From CAVQOB01 sp963714325 (lineage in GTDB: Bacteria; Pseudomonadota; Alphaproteobacteria; Rhizobiales; Hyphomicrobiaceae), in the NCBI GenBank assembly GCA_963714325.1, contig CAVQOB010000034.1:177734-241733 (forward strand): a stretch of DNA of 64,000 bases. Reading direction: 5' to 3'. Position numbers and translations under genes: made by a program. Under the pieces are notes generated by a model. That model ran no database searches, was not told the DNA's origin, and saw only the letters and a program-made list of their open reading frames with translations. Positions 44,009 to 52,451 of this stretch are shown piece after piece. The first letter of the stretch is position 1. Each line of letters opens with the position of its first letter.

Positions 44009-44779
44009 TCAGGTCTTGGATGGGTTCGTATTGGTTGCAGGCTCCGGGCGCGCCGTCGATAGACCGCCGGGAACCTGCAGTGTCGGCGTGATTTCCATGT
44101 GCCCGATGTTAACCGCGATCGGGGCTGCGATGGCGAACGCGATCGCATCGGCAATGTCTTTCGCTTCAGGCAATTCGAAGCCGCGAATGAAGCGCTCATG
44201 CGTTTCCGGGCTATCGCCGTGCACGTGTGCAAAAATGTCGGTTGCGACGCGGCCCGGGCAGATCTCCGTCACACGCACGCGGCGGCCGAACGCATCGATC
44301 CGCAACTGCCGTGACAGCATGCTGACCGCCGCCTTGGTCGCATGATAGGTCGAGTTGCCACCGAAGTTATAGGCGGCGGCGATCGAGCTGATGTTGATGA
44401 CGTGACCACGATCGCGCGCGACCATGCCCGGCACAATCAAGCGGCACAGATGCAGCACCGCGCGCAAATTGACGTCGACCAGCAGATCGATATCGTCGGC
44501 CTCAGCCTTCAAAAAGGATCGCGGCCGATCCACGCCCGCATTGTTGACGAGGATATCGAATGGGATTTTATGCGTGAGCGCGGTGATGCCGGCGAGATCG
44601 GATACGTCCATTGCGTGCGCGACACAGCCCGTGCGACGCGAAAGGTCCGCCAAGGCGTCGGCACTCCGCGCCAAGGCGTGCACCTGGAGCCCCTCGCGAC
44701 ACAACCGCTCGACGACCGCCGCCCCGATCCCGGAGGAGGCACCCGTCACCAGTGCTGTCTTATAGTCGGTGAAGGGCAT
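44009..44779 (-). CDS. Short-chain dehydrogenase/reductase heading the TRAP operon
   Basis: A 256-residue classical SDR oxidoreductase using NAD(P)H. The cofactor motif is TALVTGASSGIGAAVVERL, the structural Asn is in ILVNNAGVDRPRSF, and the catalytic residues are Ser in VINISSIAAAYNFGG and Tyr/Lys in YHATKAAVSML. GRVATDIFAHV follows. The ATG at 44779 (MPFTDYKTALVTG) was chosen over 44821, which adds a non-homologous lead. It is the first gene of the operon with the TRAP genes, so it probably acts on the imported compound or its product. The closest functional subgroup (serine or 3-hydroxy acid type) is not certain. Confidence 0.88.
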   Translation of the reverse strand: MPFTDYKTALVTGASSGIGAAVVERLCREGLQVHALARSADALADLSRRTGCVAHAMDVSDLAGITALTHKIPFDILVNNAGVDRPRSFLKAEADDIDLLVDVNLRAVLHLCRLIVPGMVARDRGHVINISSIAAAYNFGGNSTYHATKAAVSMLSRQLRIDAFGRRVRVTEICPGRVATDIFAHVHGDSPETHERFIRGFELPEAKDIADAIAFAIAAPIAVNIGHMEITPTLQVPGGLSTARPEPATNTNPSKT

Positions 44780-45307
44780 TGGACCCCTGAACGCCTGAGA
44801 AGCCGTGACGCTATCGGTCACCCCCGCCCCTTGCCAAGACGGAATGGGTTTGGAGGGATAAGGTGGGCTTATGCGTCAGCGGGGGTGGCGCCGCCGCCAG
44901 GGCCGGCGCCATGAGGTACGCAGGATCGGTTGCGCAGACATGGTGCCAGGGTGCCCAGGCCACGATGACTCGCCGCGACGGGTTGTGACCCTGGCTGTGT
45001 GAAAACGCCGGGCGGTTTATGATTCTGCTCGCGAACCGCGGGAGCGGGGATGGGACGTCGTTCCCGCGACTGGCGCGCTTGCCGCTCGAGTGTCCGAGCA
45101 ATATTGAGCCTCGGCAGAGCCGGAAGTTCGACCTGCCGTGATAATTGCACTCCGTCATTTTGTGGGCGCAGGTCAAACTGGGGTGGAGGTATTGCGCAGA
45201 ACGACAAGCATTTGCCAGTCTGAAGTTTATGATGGGATAGTCGTCGCTCGCAGCTTCAGGATATCAACGCAGTTCAATTCCTCCGGCATCCGCAACTGGG
45301 AGATTAT
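44780..45307. other. Spacer between divergent SDR genes
   Basis: About 530 bases separate the start of the TRAP-operon SDR (minus strand) from the next SDR (plus strand), and I see no supported gene. Open frames on the minus strand around 44870-45200 do not look like any known protein. The bases around 44990-45010 (CTGTGTGAAAACGCC) resemble ends of some insertion sequences, which would fit a decayed insertion, but this is weak. Promoters for both SDR genes should lie here; no clear -35/-10 pair stood out. Confidence 0.4.
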
Positions 45308-46090
45308 ATGCTTGAAGGCAAGACTGCGCTCATCACCGGCTCTGTGGACGGGATCGGCTGGGCCATGGCAGAAGCGTTGGCAAAGAAGCAGTGCAAGGTG
45401 ATGCTGAATGGCTTCGCCGCAGCTGATTTCGTCGTCGGTCGCGTTCGGGCTTTGCAAGCGCTCGGTGCTGACGCCGACTACCACGGCGCGGACATTTCGA
45501 AACTGCCGGACATCGAGGATCTGGTGCGCACGACCGAGCAGCGCTTCGGTGCCATTGATATTGTCATCAACAACGCCGTGACACGCCATTATGCGCACAT
45601 CGAAGACGTGCCGGTCGAGAAGTGGGACTATGCGCTCGCAGTCAACCTGTCGGCGCCCTTCCACATCACGCGCTTGACCATTCCGGCCATGAAGCGGCGC
45701 AATTGGGGGCGCTATATCAACATCGCCTCGAACTATGGCCTCGCCGGCACGACACGCCGCGCCGATTATTGCTCGACCAAGCACGGGCTCGTCGGCCTCA
45801 CCAAGGTCGTCGCGCTCGAGGGCCTGCCGCACTTCATCACCGCCAATGCCATTTGCCCCGGCGCAACCATGACGCCAAACATGCGCAAGATCCTGGCCGA
45901 ACGGAAGGCGCGCACAAACGAGAGCGATGAGGAGAACGTCAAAAACTACATGTTGACGCGCCAGCCGTCGCGTCGCTTCGTCGAGGCCTCGCGCATCGGC
46001 GGTCTGGTCACGTTCCTGTGCAGCGACGACGCCCAGGATATCACCGGTACGCCGATCACCATCGATGGCGGCTGGATTGCGAATTCATAG
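45308..46090 (+). CDS. SDR, 3-hydroxybutyrate dehydrogenase-like
   Basis: A 260-residue SDR resembling D-3-hydroxybutyrate dehydrogenases, NAD-dependent. LEGKTALITGSVDGIGWAMAEALA is the cofactor motif. DIVINNAVTRHYAHIEDVPVEKWDYALAVNLSAPFHIT is characteristic of the HBDH group, followed by Ser in INIASNYGLAG and Tyr/Lys in YCSTKHGLVGLTKVVALE. ANAICPGATMTPNMRKI and ITGTPITIDGGWIA complete it. It is a single gene, convergent with the Ldh-type dehydrogenase 15 bases downstream. The exact substrate is uncertain, as this group also includes sugar and aromatic SDRs. Confidence 0.85.
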   Translation: MLEGKTALITGSVDGIGWAMAEALAKKQCKVMLNGFAAADFVVGRVRALQALGADADYHGADISKLPDIEDLVRTTEQRFGAIDIVINNAVTRHYAHIEDVPVEKWDYALAVNLSAPFHITRLTIPAMKRRNWGRYINIASNYGLAGTTRRADYCSTKHGLVGLTKVVALEGLPHFITANAICPGATMTPNMRKILAERKARTNESDEENVKNYMLTRQPSRRFVEASRIGGLVTFLCSDDAQDITGTPITIDGGWIANS

Positions 46091-46105
46091 CGCACGTTGA
46101 TCACG

Positions 46106-47131
46106 TCAGCGCAGGCGTGGCAGAGCCAGTCGGGCAGCAGTGGCGTCGAGATCGGCGCGCGTCGTGTCGGCGACGACGAGACCGCCCTTGCGGGCCGCGG
46201 CCTCACGGCGCGCTGCAGCCTCGCCTGGATAGCGCGTATCGCGTGCCGAGGCCGTGCGATACTCGGAGACCCATTCCGCGACGTGTGCGAAATAGCCATC
46301 GCCGACGGCTCCGAGCCGCGGATTGATTACCATCATGAATGCACCGGCCGCTGCAGGTGCACCGATACCTTCGGGTGATTCGGGTGCGGGGGGGCGTACG
46401 CCGCTCAGGCTGCCGGCGAGACATTCGACCATCATGGCGATGCCGATGCCCTTATGCCCCGCCATTGGCAGTTGCGCGCCGGCAAGAGCGGCGCTGGGAT
46501 CGGTCGTGTCGCGACCCTCGGCATCAATGCCCCAGCCCTCGGGAATCGTCTCACCGTGTTGCGCCGCCCTGACGATGCGTGAGCGAGCGACGGCGGCTGA
46601 TGCGATGTCGAACACCAGTGGAGGCCCGTTCGGCATGGGCGAGGAAAAAGCGAACGGGTTGTTGCCGATGGCCCCGCCACGCGCGCCGGGCAGCGCCATC
46701 ACCCGCGGCGTCGCCTGCATGACAAGGCAAATCAGGCCCGCTTCCGTCGCGCGCAATGCATACATACCGAGCGCGGCCAGATGCCCGATGTCCTTGATCA
46801 CGGCGAGGACAGCGGCCTCAGTGCCGGCACGGCCGATCAGTGCGTCGACAGCGATCACGCCGAACGCGGGGCCAAGGCCGCGGCCGGCATCGATGTGTAT
46901 TATGCCGCTGGTGTCGTCGATACGAACGTCGGGTCGTGCGCAAAGGCTGCCTGCGAGCAACTGGCTGGCATAGGTTTTCAAACGAATGAGACCGTGCGTG
47001 GCAATGCCTCTCGCCTCAGCGCGCACCAGAGTCTCCGCGCCATGGCGCGCAGGTGCCGGTGCCATGCCGCAACCTTCAAAGACCGCGGACGTCCAGTGGA
47101 CCAGCGTGTCGTAAGGCAGGGCGGATGACAT
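46106..47131 (-). CDS. Ldh/YlbC-family (malate/lactate-type) dehydrogenase
   Basis: A 341-residue member of the malate/L-lactate/ureidoglycolate dehydrogenase family, NAD(P)-dependent and cytosolic. Family blocks are ARGIATHGLIRLKTYASQL with the His in THG, IHIDAGRGLGPAFGVIAVDALI, AAVLAVIKDIGHLAALGMYALRATEAG, ALPGARGGAIGNNPFAFSSPM and AQLPMAGHKGIGIAMMVECLAGSLSG. It is convergent with the SDR gene and divergent from a hydratase/SDR/ABC operon 107 bases away, whose shared upstream region suggests common control. It probably oxidises a 2-hydroxy acid or reduces a 2-oxo acid linked to that operon. Confidence 0.88.
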   Translation of the reverse strand: MSSALPYDTLVHWTSAVFEGCGMAPAPARHGAETLVRAEARGIATHGLIRLKTYASQLLAGSLCARPDVRIDDTSGIIHIDAGRGLGPAFGVIAVDALIGRAGTEAAVLAVIKDIGHLAALGMYALRATEAGLICLVMQATPRVMALPGARGGAIGNNPFAFSSPMPNGPPLVFDIASAAVARSRIVRAAQHGETIPEGWGIDAEGRDTTDPSAALAGAQLPMAGHKGIGIAMMVECLAGSLSGVRPPAPESPEGIGAPAAAGAFMMVINPRLGAVGDGYFAHVAEWVSEYRTASARDTRYPGEAAARREAAARKGGLVVADTTRADLDATAARLALPRLR

Positions 47132-47238
47132 CGCACTTGTCCATCGGTGGCGATCGATAGCTGCCCCCGCAAAATAGACCTTTCGGACGGCCGAGGATAC
47201 GCTATAGTTTCTCTATAACCTCTGACACGTACGAGTGT

Positions 47239-48042
47239 ATGCAAATGCAGCCTGCCCGCGTTGCCGAAGCGGCACGTTTGTTTGTCGAGGCGCGGCGCAC
47301 CGGCCGGCGCATTCGCGAACTGCCGGTGGAATGCAAGCCGGCAACGGCGGCGGACGCCAACGCTATCATCGATGCAGTCACAGCCGAGCTCACTGAAGAG
47401 CGCATCGTCGGTTGGAAGATCGCCTTCCTGTTCATGCCGCGCCAAGTGCCATTCTTGTGCCCGATGTTCGCATCGCGCGTCTTCGACAGCCCCGCACGTG
47501 TGCCACTATCTCTAACGCCGAGCCGTCGGATTGAGCCTGAGATCTGTTTTAAACTGACGCGCGATCTCCCCGCTCGCGTGTCACCTTTTGGGGTCGAGGA
47601 GGTGGCTGAGGCCGTTGTCGCCTGCCCGGCACTCGAAATCGTCGACACACGTTTCGACAATGATTTGAGGCCAATCCGCGCCATGCTCGACGACAGGGCA
47701 GGGCGGATCGAGGCCTTCGCGGATCACATCACGACAGGTGCCTACATCGTCGGCGCGCCGCGCAAGGACTGGCCGAGGTTCGACTACGCGGCCCTACGCG
47801 CTGTCATGCGCTCGCCAGACAAAGTGATTGTGGATACGGTTGGCGGTCATGCTTTTGTCGATCCCTTTCTGCCGTGCGTGGTGCTGATCAACCAGTTGCG
47901 GCATCGTGACGGAGCGAAAGTGGGACAAATCCTTGTCACGGGCTCATTCTCGGGTTTTTTCGAAGTGCCAGCGGATGTGCCGATCACAGTGACATTCGAA
48001 GGCTTTGGCACGGCCGAGGCAACGTTCGTGAGCACGGCCTGA
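47239..48042 (+). CDS. 2-keto-4-pentenoate hydratase-family protein
   Basis: A 267-residue hydratase/decarboxylase of the MhpD family within the fumarylacetoacetate-hydrolase fold, metal-dependent. Visible features are GWKIAFLFMPRQVPFLCPMFASRVF, RRIEPEICFKLTRDLPAR with the metal-binding Glu pair, VVACPALEIVDTRF, and the C-terminal QILVTGSFSGFFEVPADVPITVTFEGFG. Enzymes of this type hydrate 2-hydroxypenta-2,4-dienoate after aromatic ring cleavage or decarboxylate oxalocrotonate. It is the first gene of an operon with an SDR and a four-gene ABC importer. Confidence 0.87.
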   Translation: MQMQPARVAEAARLFVEARRTGRRIRELPVECKPATAADANAIIDAVTAELTEERIVGWKIAFLFMPRQVPFLCPMFASRVFDSPARVPLSLTPSRRIEPEICFKLTRDLPARVSPFGVEEVAEAVVACPALEIVDTRFDNDLRPIRAMLDDRAGRIEAFADHITTGAYIVGAPRKDWPRFDYAALRAVMRSPDKVIVDTVGGHAFVDPFLPCVVLINQLRHRDGAKVGQILVTGSFSGFFEVPADVPITVTFEGFGTAEATFVSTA

Positions 48043-48068
48043 GCCGTAGCCCATGAAAGGGGTAGGCA

Positions 48069-48797
48069 ATGTCGGTCGAAGGCAAAGTGGTGATCGTCAC
48101 CGGAGGAGCGAGCGGCATCGGCAAGGCTGGTGCGGAACTGCTCGCCAGCAAGGGCGCGACCATCGTCGTCGCTGACCGCAACGAAGCCGCGGCAAAGGCA
48201 GCTGCAAAGTCGATTGGCCAGATGGCAACGGCATTCGGCGTCGATGTCGGCAACGGTCCGGCCGTGCGCAACCTCGTCGACGACGTAGTGGCGCGGTACG
48301 GTCGTGTCGACGGGCTCGTGCATTCGGCTGGCGTATGTCCGCGCAAACCATTTCTTGAGATGACCGACGCCGACTGGCACGACACCATGAGTATCAATCT
48401 CGATGGCAGCTTTTTTGTCACCCAAGCCGTGGCCCGGCAGATGGTCAAGCAAAAAGGCGGCACGATGGTGCTGATCACGTCCGATCGCGGAATCTACGGC
48501 AGTATCGACTATTGCCACTATGCAGCGACGAAGGGTGGCGCCATCGCACTGGTAAAAAGCTTGGCGCAGATACTCGGCGGTCACGGGATTACCATCAACG
48601 GCATCAATCCAGGATTGACGGACACGCCGCTCGGGCGAGCCTCCAACGTCGACTGGGAAGCTAAGATGCAGCGCGACGTATTGGGTACGGTGAGCAAGCC
48701 GGAAGAGATCGCGGAAATCATCCTATTTCTCACCGGCACCGCCGGCAAGTTCATGACTGGGCAGATCGTCGGCAATCGCATGCGTCACGGCACATGA
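48069..48797 (+). CDS. SDR in the hydratase/ABC operon
   Basis: A 242-residue SDR. KVVIVTGGASGIGKAGAELLASKG is the cofactor motif, VDGLVHSAGVCPRKPFLEM the structural segment, and the catalytic Ser, Tyr and Lys lie in LITSDRGIYGSIDYCHYAATKGGAI. GHGITINGINPGLTDTPLG and FLTGTAGKFMTGQIVGN follow. It begins 26 bases after the hydratase stop, with GAAAGGGGT upstream. Substrate unknown; the gene order suggests the compound taken up by the following ABC system. Confidence 0.88.
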   Translation: MSVEGKVVIVTGGASGIGKAGAELLASKGATIVVADRNEAAAKAAAKSIGQMATAFGVDVGNGPAVRNLVDDVVARYGRVDGLVHSAGVCPRKPFLEMTDADWHDTMSINLDGSFFVTQAVARQMVKQKGGTMVLITSDRGIYGSIDYCHYAATKGGAIALVKSLAQILGGHGITINGINPGLTDTPLGRASNVDWEAKMQRDVLGTVSKPEEIAEIILFLTGTAGKFMTGQIVGNRMRHGT

Positions 48798-48869
48798 GGA
48801 TTTAGACCGGCTTGTTCCAATTCCGGCACAGGCGCTAATAAGAAGAAAACGTTTGAGGAGGAAACGAAC

Positions 48870-49877
48870 ATGATGCCTATACAAAAATGCAGAACCGGGC
48901 TTGGTGGCATTGCCGCAGCTCTGCTCTGCCTCGGCACACCTACGGCGCAGGCGCAATACGAGATCGTCGTTACCAACTTCGGCGTCTCAGCGAACGGCAT
49001 GCCGTTCGCCGTCGCGTTGGAGAAGGGCCTGTTCAAGGCCGAGGGCATCAACGTCACGGGCATCGTCACCTCGGCCGGCGGCGGCACCACCATGCGCAAT
49101 ATGATGGCCGCCAAGGCACCTTACGCCGAGATCAACCCGGGCGCGGCGATCGGCGCGATCCAGGCTGGCGTCGATTTAAAGATTGTTTCCGACAACGTGC
49201 TGACAGTCGCCGAGTTCGCATGGTTCGTCAAAAAGGACTCCAAAATCAATAGCCCCAAGGATCTCAAGGGCGCCAAGGTCGGGTTCAATAACCCGCGTGC
49301 CACCAGCGTCGCCCTGCTCGACATCCTGCTCGATAAGGGCGGCGTCAAGAAGTCCGAGATCGAGATGGTGCGTACAGGTGGCTTCGGCGAAAGTCTGACG
49401 GCCCTCGAAATCGGCACCATCGACATGACGCCGATGACGGAACCGCTGTGGTCAAAGTTCAAAGACAAGTACAAGGTCATCGCCACGGCAAACGAGATGA
49501 TGCCGCCGCTCGACAACGTCGTTGGCGTGGCGCTCTCTGGCATGATGGGTGAGCACGGTGAGTTCATCAAAGCCGTCATCCGCGCCCGACGCAAAGCGGT
49601 CGAGTTCATGCAAACGAACCCCGACGAGGCGAGCGCCATGATTGCCAAGCACTACAGCACGATTGAGCCGGAGCACATCAAGACGACGGTGAAAAATCTG
49701 ATCAACTCCAAAACCAACGGTATCCCCTACTGGGGTACGGGGCAGTTTCACCTCAAGGGTTTAGCTGCCATGATCGAAGCGCAGAGATCCGTTGGTGCGA
49801 TCACTGGTGAAGTCAATATCGATGCCATCATCGACACGCGCTTCCTGGCCGACGACATAAAGACGCCCATCAAGTGA
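48870..49877 (+). CDS. ABC transporter substrate-binding protein, NMT1/SsuA type
   Basis: A 335-residue periplasmic binding protein of the NMT1/THI5-SsuA-TauA group, with a signal peptide of about 28 residues (ending PTAQAQYEI). The fold begins YEIVVTNFGVSANGMPFAVALEKGLFKAEGINVTGI and continues GAKVGFNNPRATSVALLDILLDKGG and TEPLWSKFKDKYKVIAT. The ATG is preceded by GAGGAGGAAACGAAC, a strong ribosome site. Its stop overlaps the GTG start of the ATPase gene. Ligands of this group include sulfonates, thiamine precursors and aromatic acids such as phthalate; the operon enzymes favour an organic acid, by inference. Confidence 0.9.
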   Translation: MMPIQKCRTGLGGIAAALLCLGTPTAQAQYEIVVTNFGVSANGMPFAVALEKGLFKAEGINVTGIVTSAGGGTTMRNMMAAKAPYAEINPGAAIGAIQAGVDLKIVSDNVLTVAEFAWFVKKDSKINSPKDLKGAKVGFNNPRATSVALLDILLDKGGVKKSEIEMVRTGGFGESLTALEIGTIDMTPMTEPLWSKFKDKYKVIATANEMMPPLDNVVGVALSGMMGEHGEFIKAVIRARRKAVEFMQTNPDEASAMIAKHYSTIEPEHIKTTVKNLINSKTNGIPYWGTGQFHLKGLAAMIEAQRSVGAITGEVNIDAIIDTRFLADDIKTPIK

Positions 49878-50695
49878 TAGCGTCAGGCCTATCGAACGTT
49901 CACGTCAGCCTCCGGGGTGTCAACAAGGTATTCCGGAGGTCAGGTGGCGGCAATGACGTGCATGCTCTCGGCCCCATTGATTTGGACTTGAGGGCGGGCG
50001 AATTCTTCGCTGTGGTCGGCCCGTCGGGCTGCGGCAAGTCGAGCTTGCTTGAGGTCATCGCCGGCCTGAGCGAACCGACCAGCGGCGAGATCGCGTTCGA
50101 AGGCAGGCCGATCGATAACCGTGTGCCCGACGGTGTCGGCGTCGTGTTCCAGGAGGACGCTTGCTTTCCGTGGCTGACCGTCGCAGACAACATTGCCGTC
50201 AGCCTTCGCAAACTGCCGATCGGCCGGGTCGAACGCGAGCAACGCATCACGACGGCGATCGAACTGATGGGCTTGAACGAGTTCCGTCACAGCTATCCCG
50301 CGCAACTCTCCGGTGGCATGCGCCAGCGCGTCTGCATCGCACGCACGCTGGTGATGCAGCCCCGCCTGATCCTGCTCGACGAGCCGTTCGGTGCGCTCGA
50401 CCAACAGACGCGACTTCTCATGGGCGAGGAAGTACTGCGCATCTGGCGCGAAACCAATGCGACCATCTTTCTGATCACCCATGCGCTTGATGAGGCCGCA
50501 ATGCTGGCCGACCGGATCGGCGTGATGTCTGCCCGCCCGGGTCGACTGATGGAGGTGATTGAGACGGGCTGGGCGCGAGAGCGGGACAGCCGCATCGTTG
50601 AACGACCGGAGTTTGGCGCCGTGACGGCTCGGCTTTGGAAAGTACTGAGGGAAGAGTCGATGAAGTCGATCGGCTTGCGGCAGGGGGGGAAATGA
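49874..50695 (+). CDS. ABC transporter ATPase, SsuB/TauB type
   Basis: The cytosolic ATPase of the importer, 273 residues. Walker A is VGPSGCGKSSLL, the Q loop is VVFQEDACFPWLTV, the signature is QLSGGMRQRVCIARTL, Walker B is LILLDEPFGALD and the switch His is in FLITHALDEAAML. It starts with GTG at 49874 overlapping the previous stop by four bases, and its stop overlaps the next start at 50692 in the same way, so the genes are chained by translational coupling. It pairs with two permease genes, suggesting a heterodimeric membrane part. Confidence 0.95.
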   Translation: MIASGLSNVHVSLRGVNKVFRRSGGGNDVHALGPIDLDLRAGEFFAVVGPSGCGKSSLLEVIAGLSEPTSGEIAFEGRPIDNRVPDGVGVVFQEDACFPWLTVADNIAVSLRKLPIGRVEREQRITTAIELMGLNEFRHSYPAQLSGGMRQRVCIARTLVMQPRLILLDEPFGALDQQTRLLMGEEVLRIWRETNATIFLITHALDEAAMLADRIGVMSARPGRLMEVIETGWARERDSRIVERPEFGAVTARLWKVLREESMKSIGLRQGGK

Positions 50696-51444
50696 ACCAC
50701 CTCTGGCTCATTCGGCTTTGCGTCGTTGCATTGTGCATCGGGCTGATCGAAACCCTGTGCCGTGTCGGCGTCATCGACACCTTCACGATGCAGACACCGT
50801 CGAAGATGGCGGTCGACCTGTGGACGCTCCTACTATCGGGCAAGTTCAGCGCGGCGATCGCCAAGACGCTCAGCAATGCAGCTGTTGCCCTCGTATTATC
50901 TCTATCGGTCGGTATCTTTGCGGCTGTGCTGATCCACCGCTTCGGACTTCTACGCGAGGCATTGGAGCCGTTGTTCGCCACCTATTACGCCGTGCCTGTG
51001 CTGGCGTTCTATCCGCTGCTGATCATCCTATTCGGTGTCGGCGACGCTCCAAAAATCGCCATCGCTTTCATGCTGAGTGTAATCGCCGTGATCGTGAACA
51101 CGCTCAACGGCCTGGACCGCGTACCGCGCGTGCTTGGCAAGACGGCGCGAATCGTACGCATGTCGCCGACCGAAGCGGCGCTGCGCGTAACTCTACCGTA
51201 TGCGGCCCCATATGTGCTCACCGGTGCCAAGTTCGCCGTCGCCTATTCGTTGATCGGCATCATCGGCTCGGAGTTCATCATGTCGTCGAACGGCATCGGT
51301 TTTGAGATAGCGTTCGCCTACAACAATTTCGAGAACGCGGTGATGTACCCTCTGATTGTCCTGATTCTGGCGATTTCAATCGGACTCAATCTCATTCTAA
51401 GTGCGTGGGAGAACGTCATCCTCCGGCGTCGAGGACTCAGATGA
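50692..51444 (+). CDS. ABC transporter permease, SsuC/TauC type (first copy)
   Basis: A 250-residue inner-membrane permease of the BPD family with about six helices. VALVLSLSVGIFAAVLIHRF and the conserved cytoplasmic EAA loop around GKTARIVRMSPTEAALRVTLPYAAPYVLTG are visible, then IGIIGSEFIMSSNGIGFEIAF. The true start is the ATG at 50692 overlapping the ATPase stop; an open frame further upstream lies inside the ATPase gene. It is about as long as the next permease and likely forms a heterodimer with it. Confidence 0.92.
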   Translation: MNHLWLIRLCVVALCIGLIETLCRVGVIDTFTMQTPSKMAVDLWTLLLSGKFSAAIAKTLSNAAVALVLSLSVGIFAAVLIHRFGLLREALEPLFATYYAVPVLAFYPLLIILFGVGDAPKIAIAFMLSVIAVIVNTLNGLDRVPRVLGKTARIVRMSPTEAALRVTLPYAAPYVLTGAKFAVAYSLIGIIGSEFIMSSNGIGFEIAFAYNNFENAVMYPLIVLILAISIGLNLILSAWENVILRRRGLR

Positions 51445-52193
51445 GCACGCAAGCGCACGGGTGGCGCGGGCCACTGCTGCTGATCATCGGTCTCTTCGCC
51501 GGCTGGCAGGGGCTCTACATGCTCGCCGGTGACATGGCGTTGCGCTCGCCGCTACAGACATTCGACTTGACATGGAAGCTCGTCACTCTGTCGCAACACC
51601 GACCGCATATCGAAGAAACGATGCGCGCGTTTGCGCTGGCGATCCTCTTTGCCGTGTCAATCGGGCTGGCGACTGGCCTCGTGTTCGGCTTCAGCAAAAT
51701 TGCGGGCGACGTGTTCGAGCCAATACTGGTCGCGCTCTACTCGATCCCCAAACTGACGCTATACCCGATCCTGCTGTTGACCTTCGGCCTCGGAATGTCG
51801 GCGAAGGTTGCATTCGGCGCCATCCACGGTATCATTCCGATCGCGTTGTTTACGATCAACGCTATTCGCGGCATCCGTCCGATCCTGCTCAAGACCGGGC
51901 GTGTGCTCAACTACTCCGCCTTCGAGATGGCACGTCGAATACTCATCCCTGCCGCTCTGCCCGAGATTTTTACCGGCATCCGCATCGGATTTGCGCTGAC
52001 GCTGATCGGCACGCTGCTCGGCGAGATGTTTGCTTCGCAGAAGGGCCTCGGCAACTTGCTCATGCGCGCCATCGGTCTGCACAACGTCGACCTGATCATG
52101 TCGATCACGTTCCTACTGACTGTCGTCGCGGCAGTCGCAACAGGCCTGCTGTTGGCGATCGACCGGCGTCTGCGGGCACGCATGGCGGCGTAG
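51441..52193 (+). CDS. ABC transporter permease, SsuC/TauC type (second copy)
   Basis: A 250-residue inner-membrane permease, the second of the pair. It shows FALAILFAVSIGLATGLVFGFSKI, VALYSIPKLTLYPILLLTFGLGMSAKVAFGAIHGIIPIAL, the EAA loop GRVLNYSAFEMARRILIPAALPEIFTGIRIG and GTLLGEMFASQKGLGNLLMRAI. The ATG at 51441 overlaps the stop of the first permease by four bases. It closes the operon; the next gene is on the other strand. Confidence 0.92.
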   Translation: MSTQAHGWRGPLLLIIGLFAGWQGLYMLAGDMALRSPLQTFDLTWKLVTLSQHRPHIEETMRAFALAILFAVSIGLATGLVFGFSKIAGDVFEPILVALYSIPKLTLYPILLLTFGLGMSAKVAFGAIHGIIPIALFTINAIRGIRPILLKTGRVLNYSAFEMARRILIPAALPEIFTGIRIGFALTLIGTLLGEMFASQKGLGNLLMRAIGLHNVDLIMSITFLLTVVAAVATGLLLAIDRRLRARMAA

Positions 52194-52284
52194 GACATTC
52201 GACGGCATTTCCGAGCGATCGCACGGTGCGTCGCACCAGGGGAAACTGCACGATTAGGCTATCGAAGGCGGCCGGCATCGTCCA

Positions 52285-52440
52285 GTGGAGGCAGTCGCGC
52301 GTTTGCGCATCCATGTGGTGGAGCGCTGGCGCAATGACATCGACGAGCCAGACAGCCCGCCCAACCGCATCCCGACACGGGGATTCGCCGACGCCGAGAT
52401 CATGGTCGAGCAGAACTTCTACCTATGGCGTATCAATACG
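52285..52440 (+). pseudogene. Possible gene remnant after the ABC operon
   Basis: The 258-base spacer 52194-52451 contains an open stretch with coding-like codon choice, beginning MEAVARLRIHVVERWRNDID and continuing NRIPTRGFADAEIMVEQNFY. It ends near 52440, where the frame runs into the antisense of the next gene. I do not recognise the family. It may be the remains of a larger gene, or chance. Confidence 0.3.
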
Positions 52441-52451
52441 CATTCATCCTC

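Noticed and set aside
44811..45207. Minus-strand open frames in the spacer before the 3-hydroxybutyrate dehydrogenase-like gene
   Set aside because: No domain, no ribosome site, composition rich in Pro, Arg and Ser; could be insertion-sequence debris but cannot be supported as a gene.
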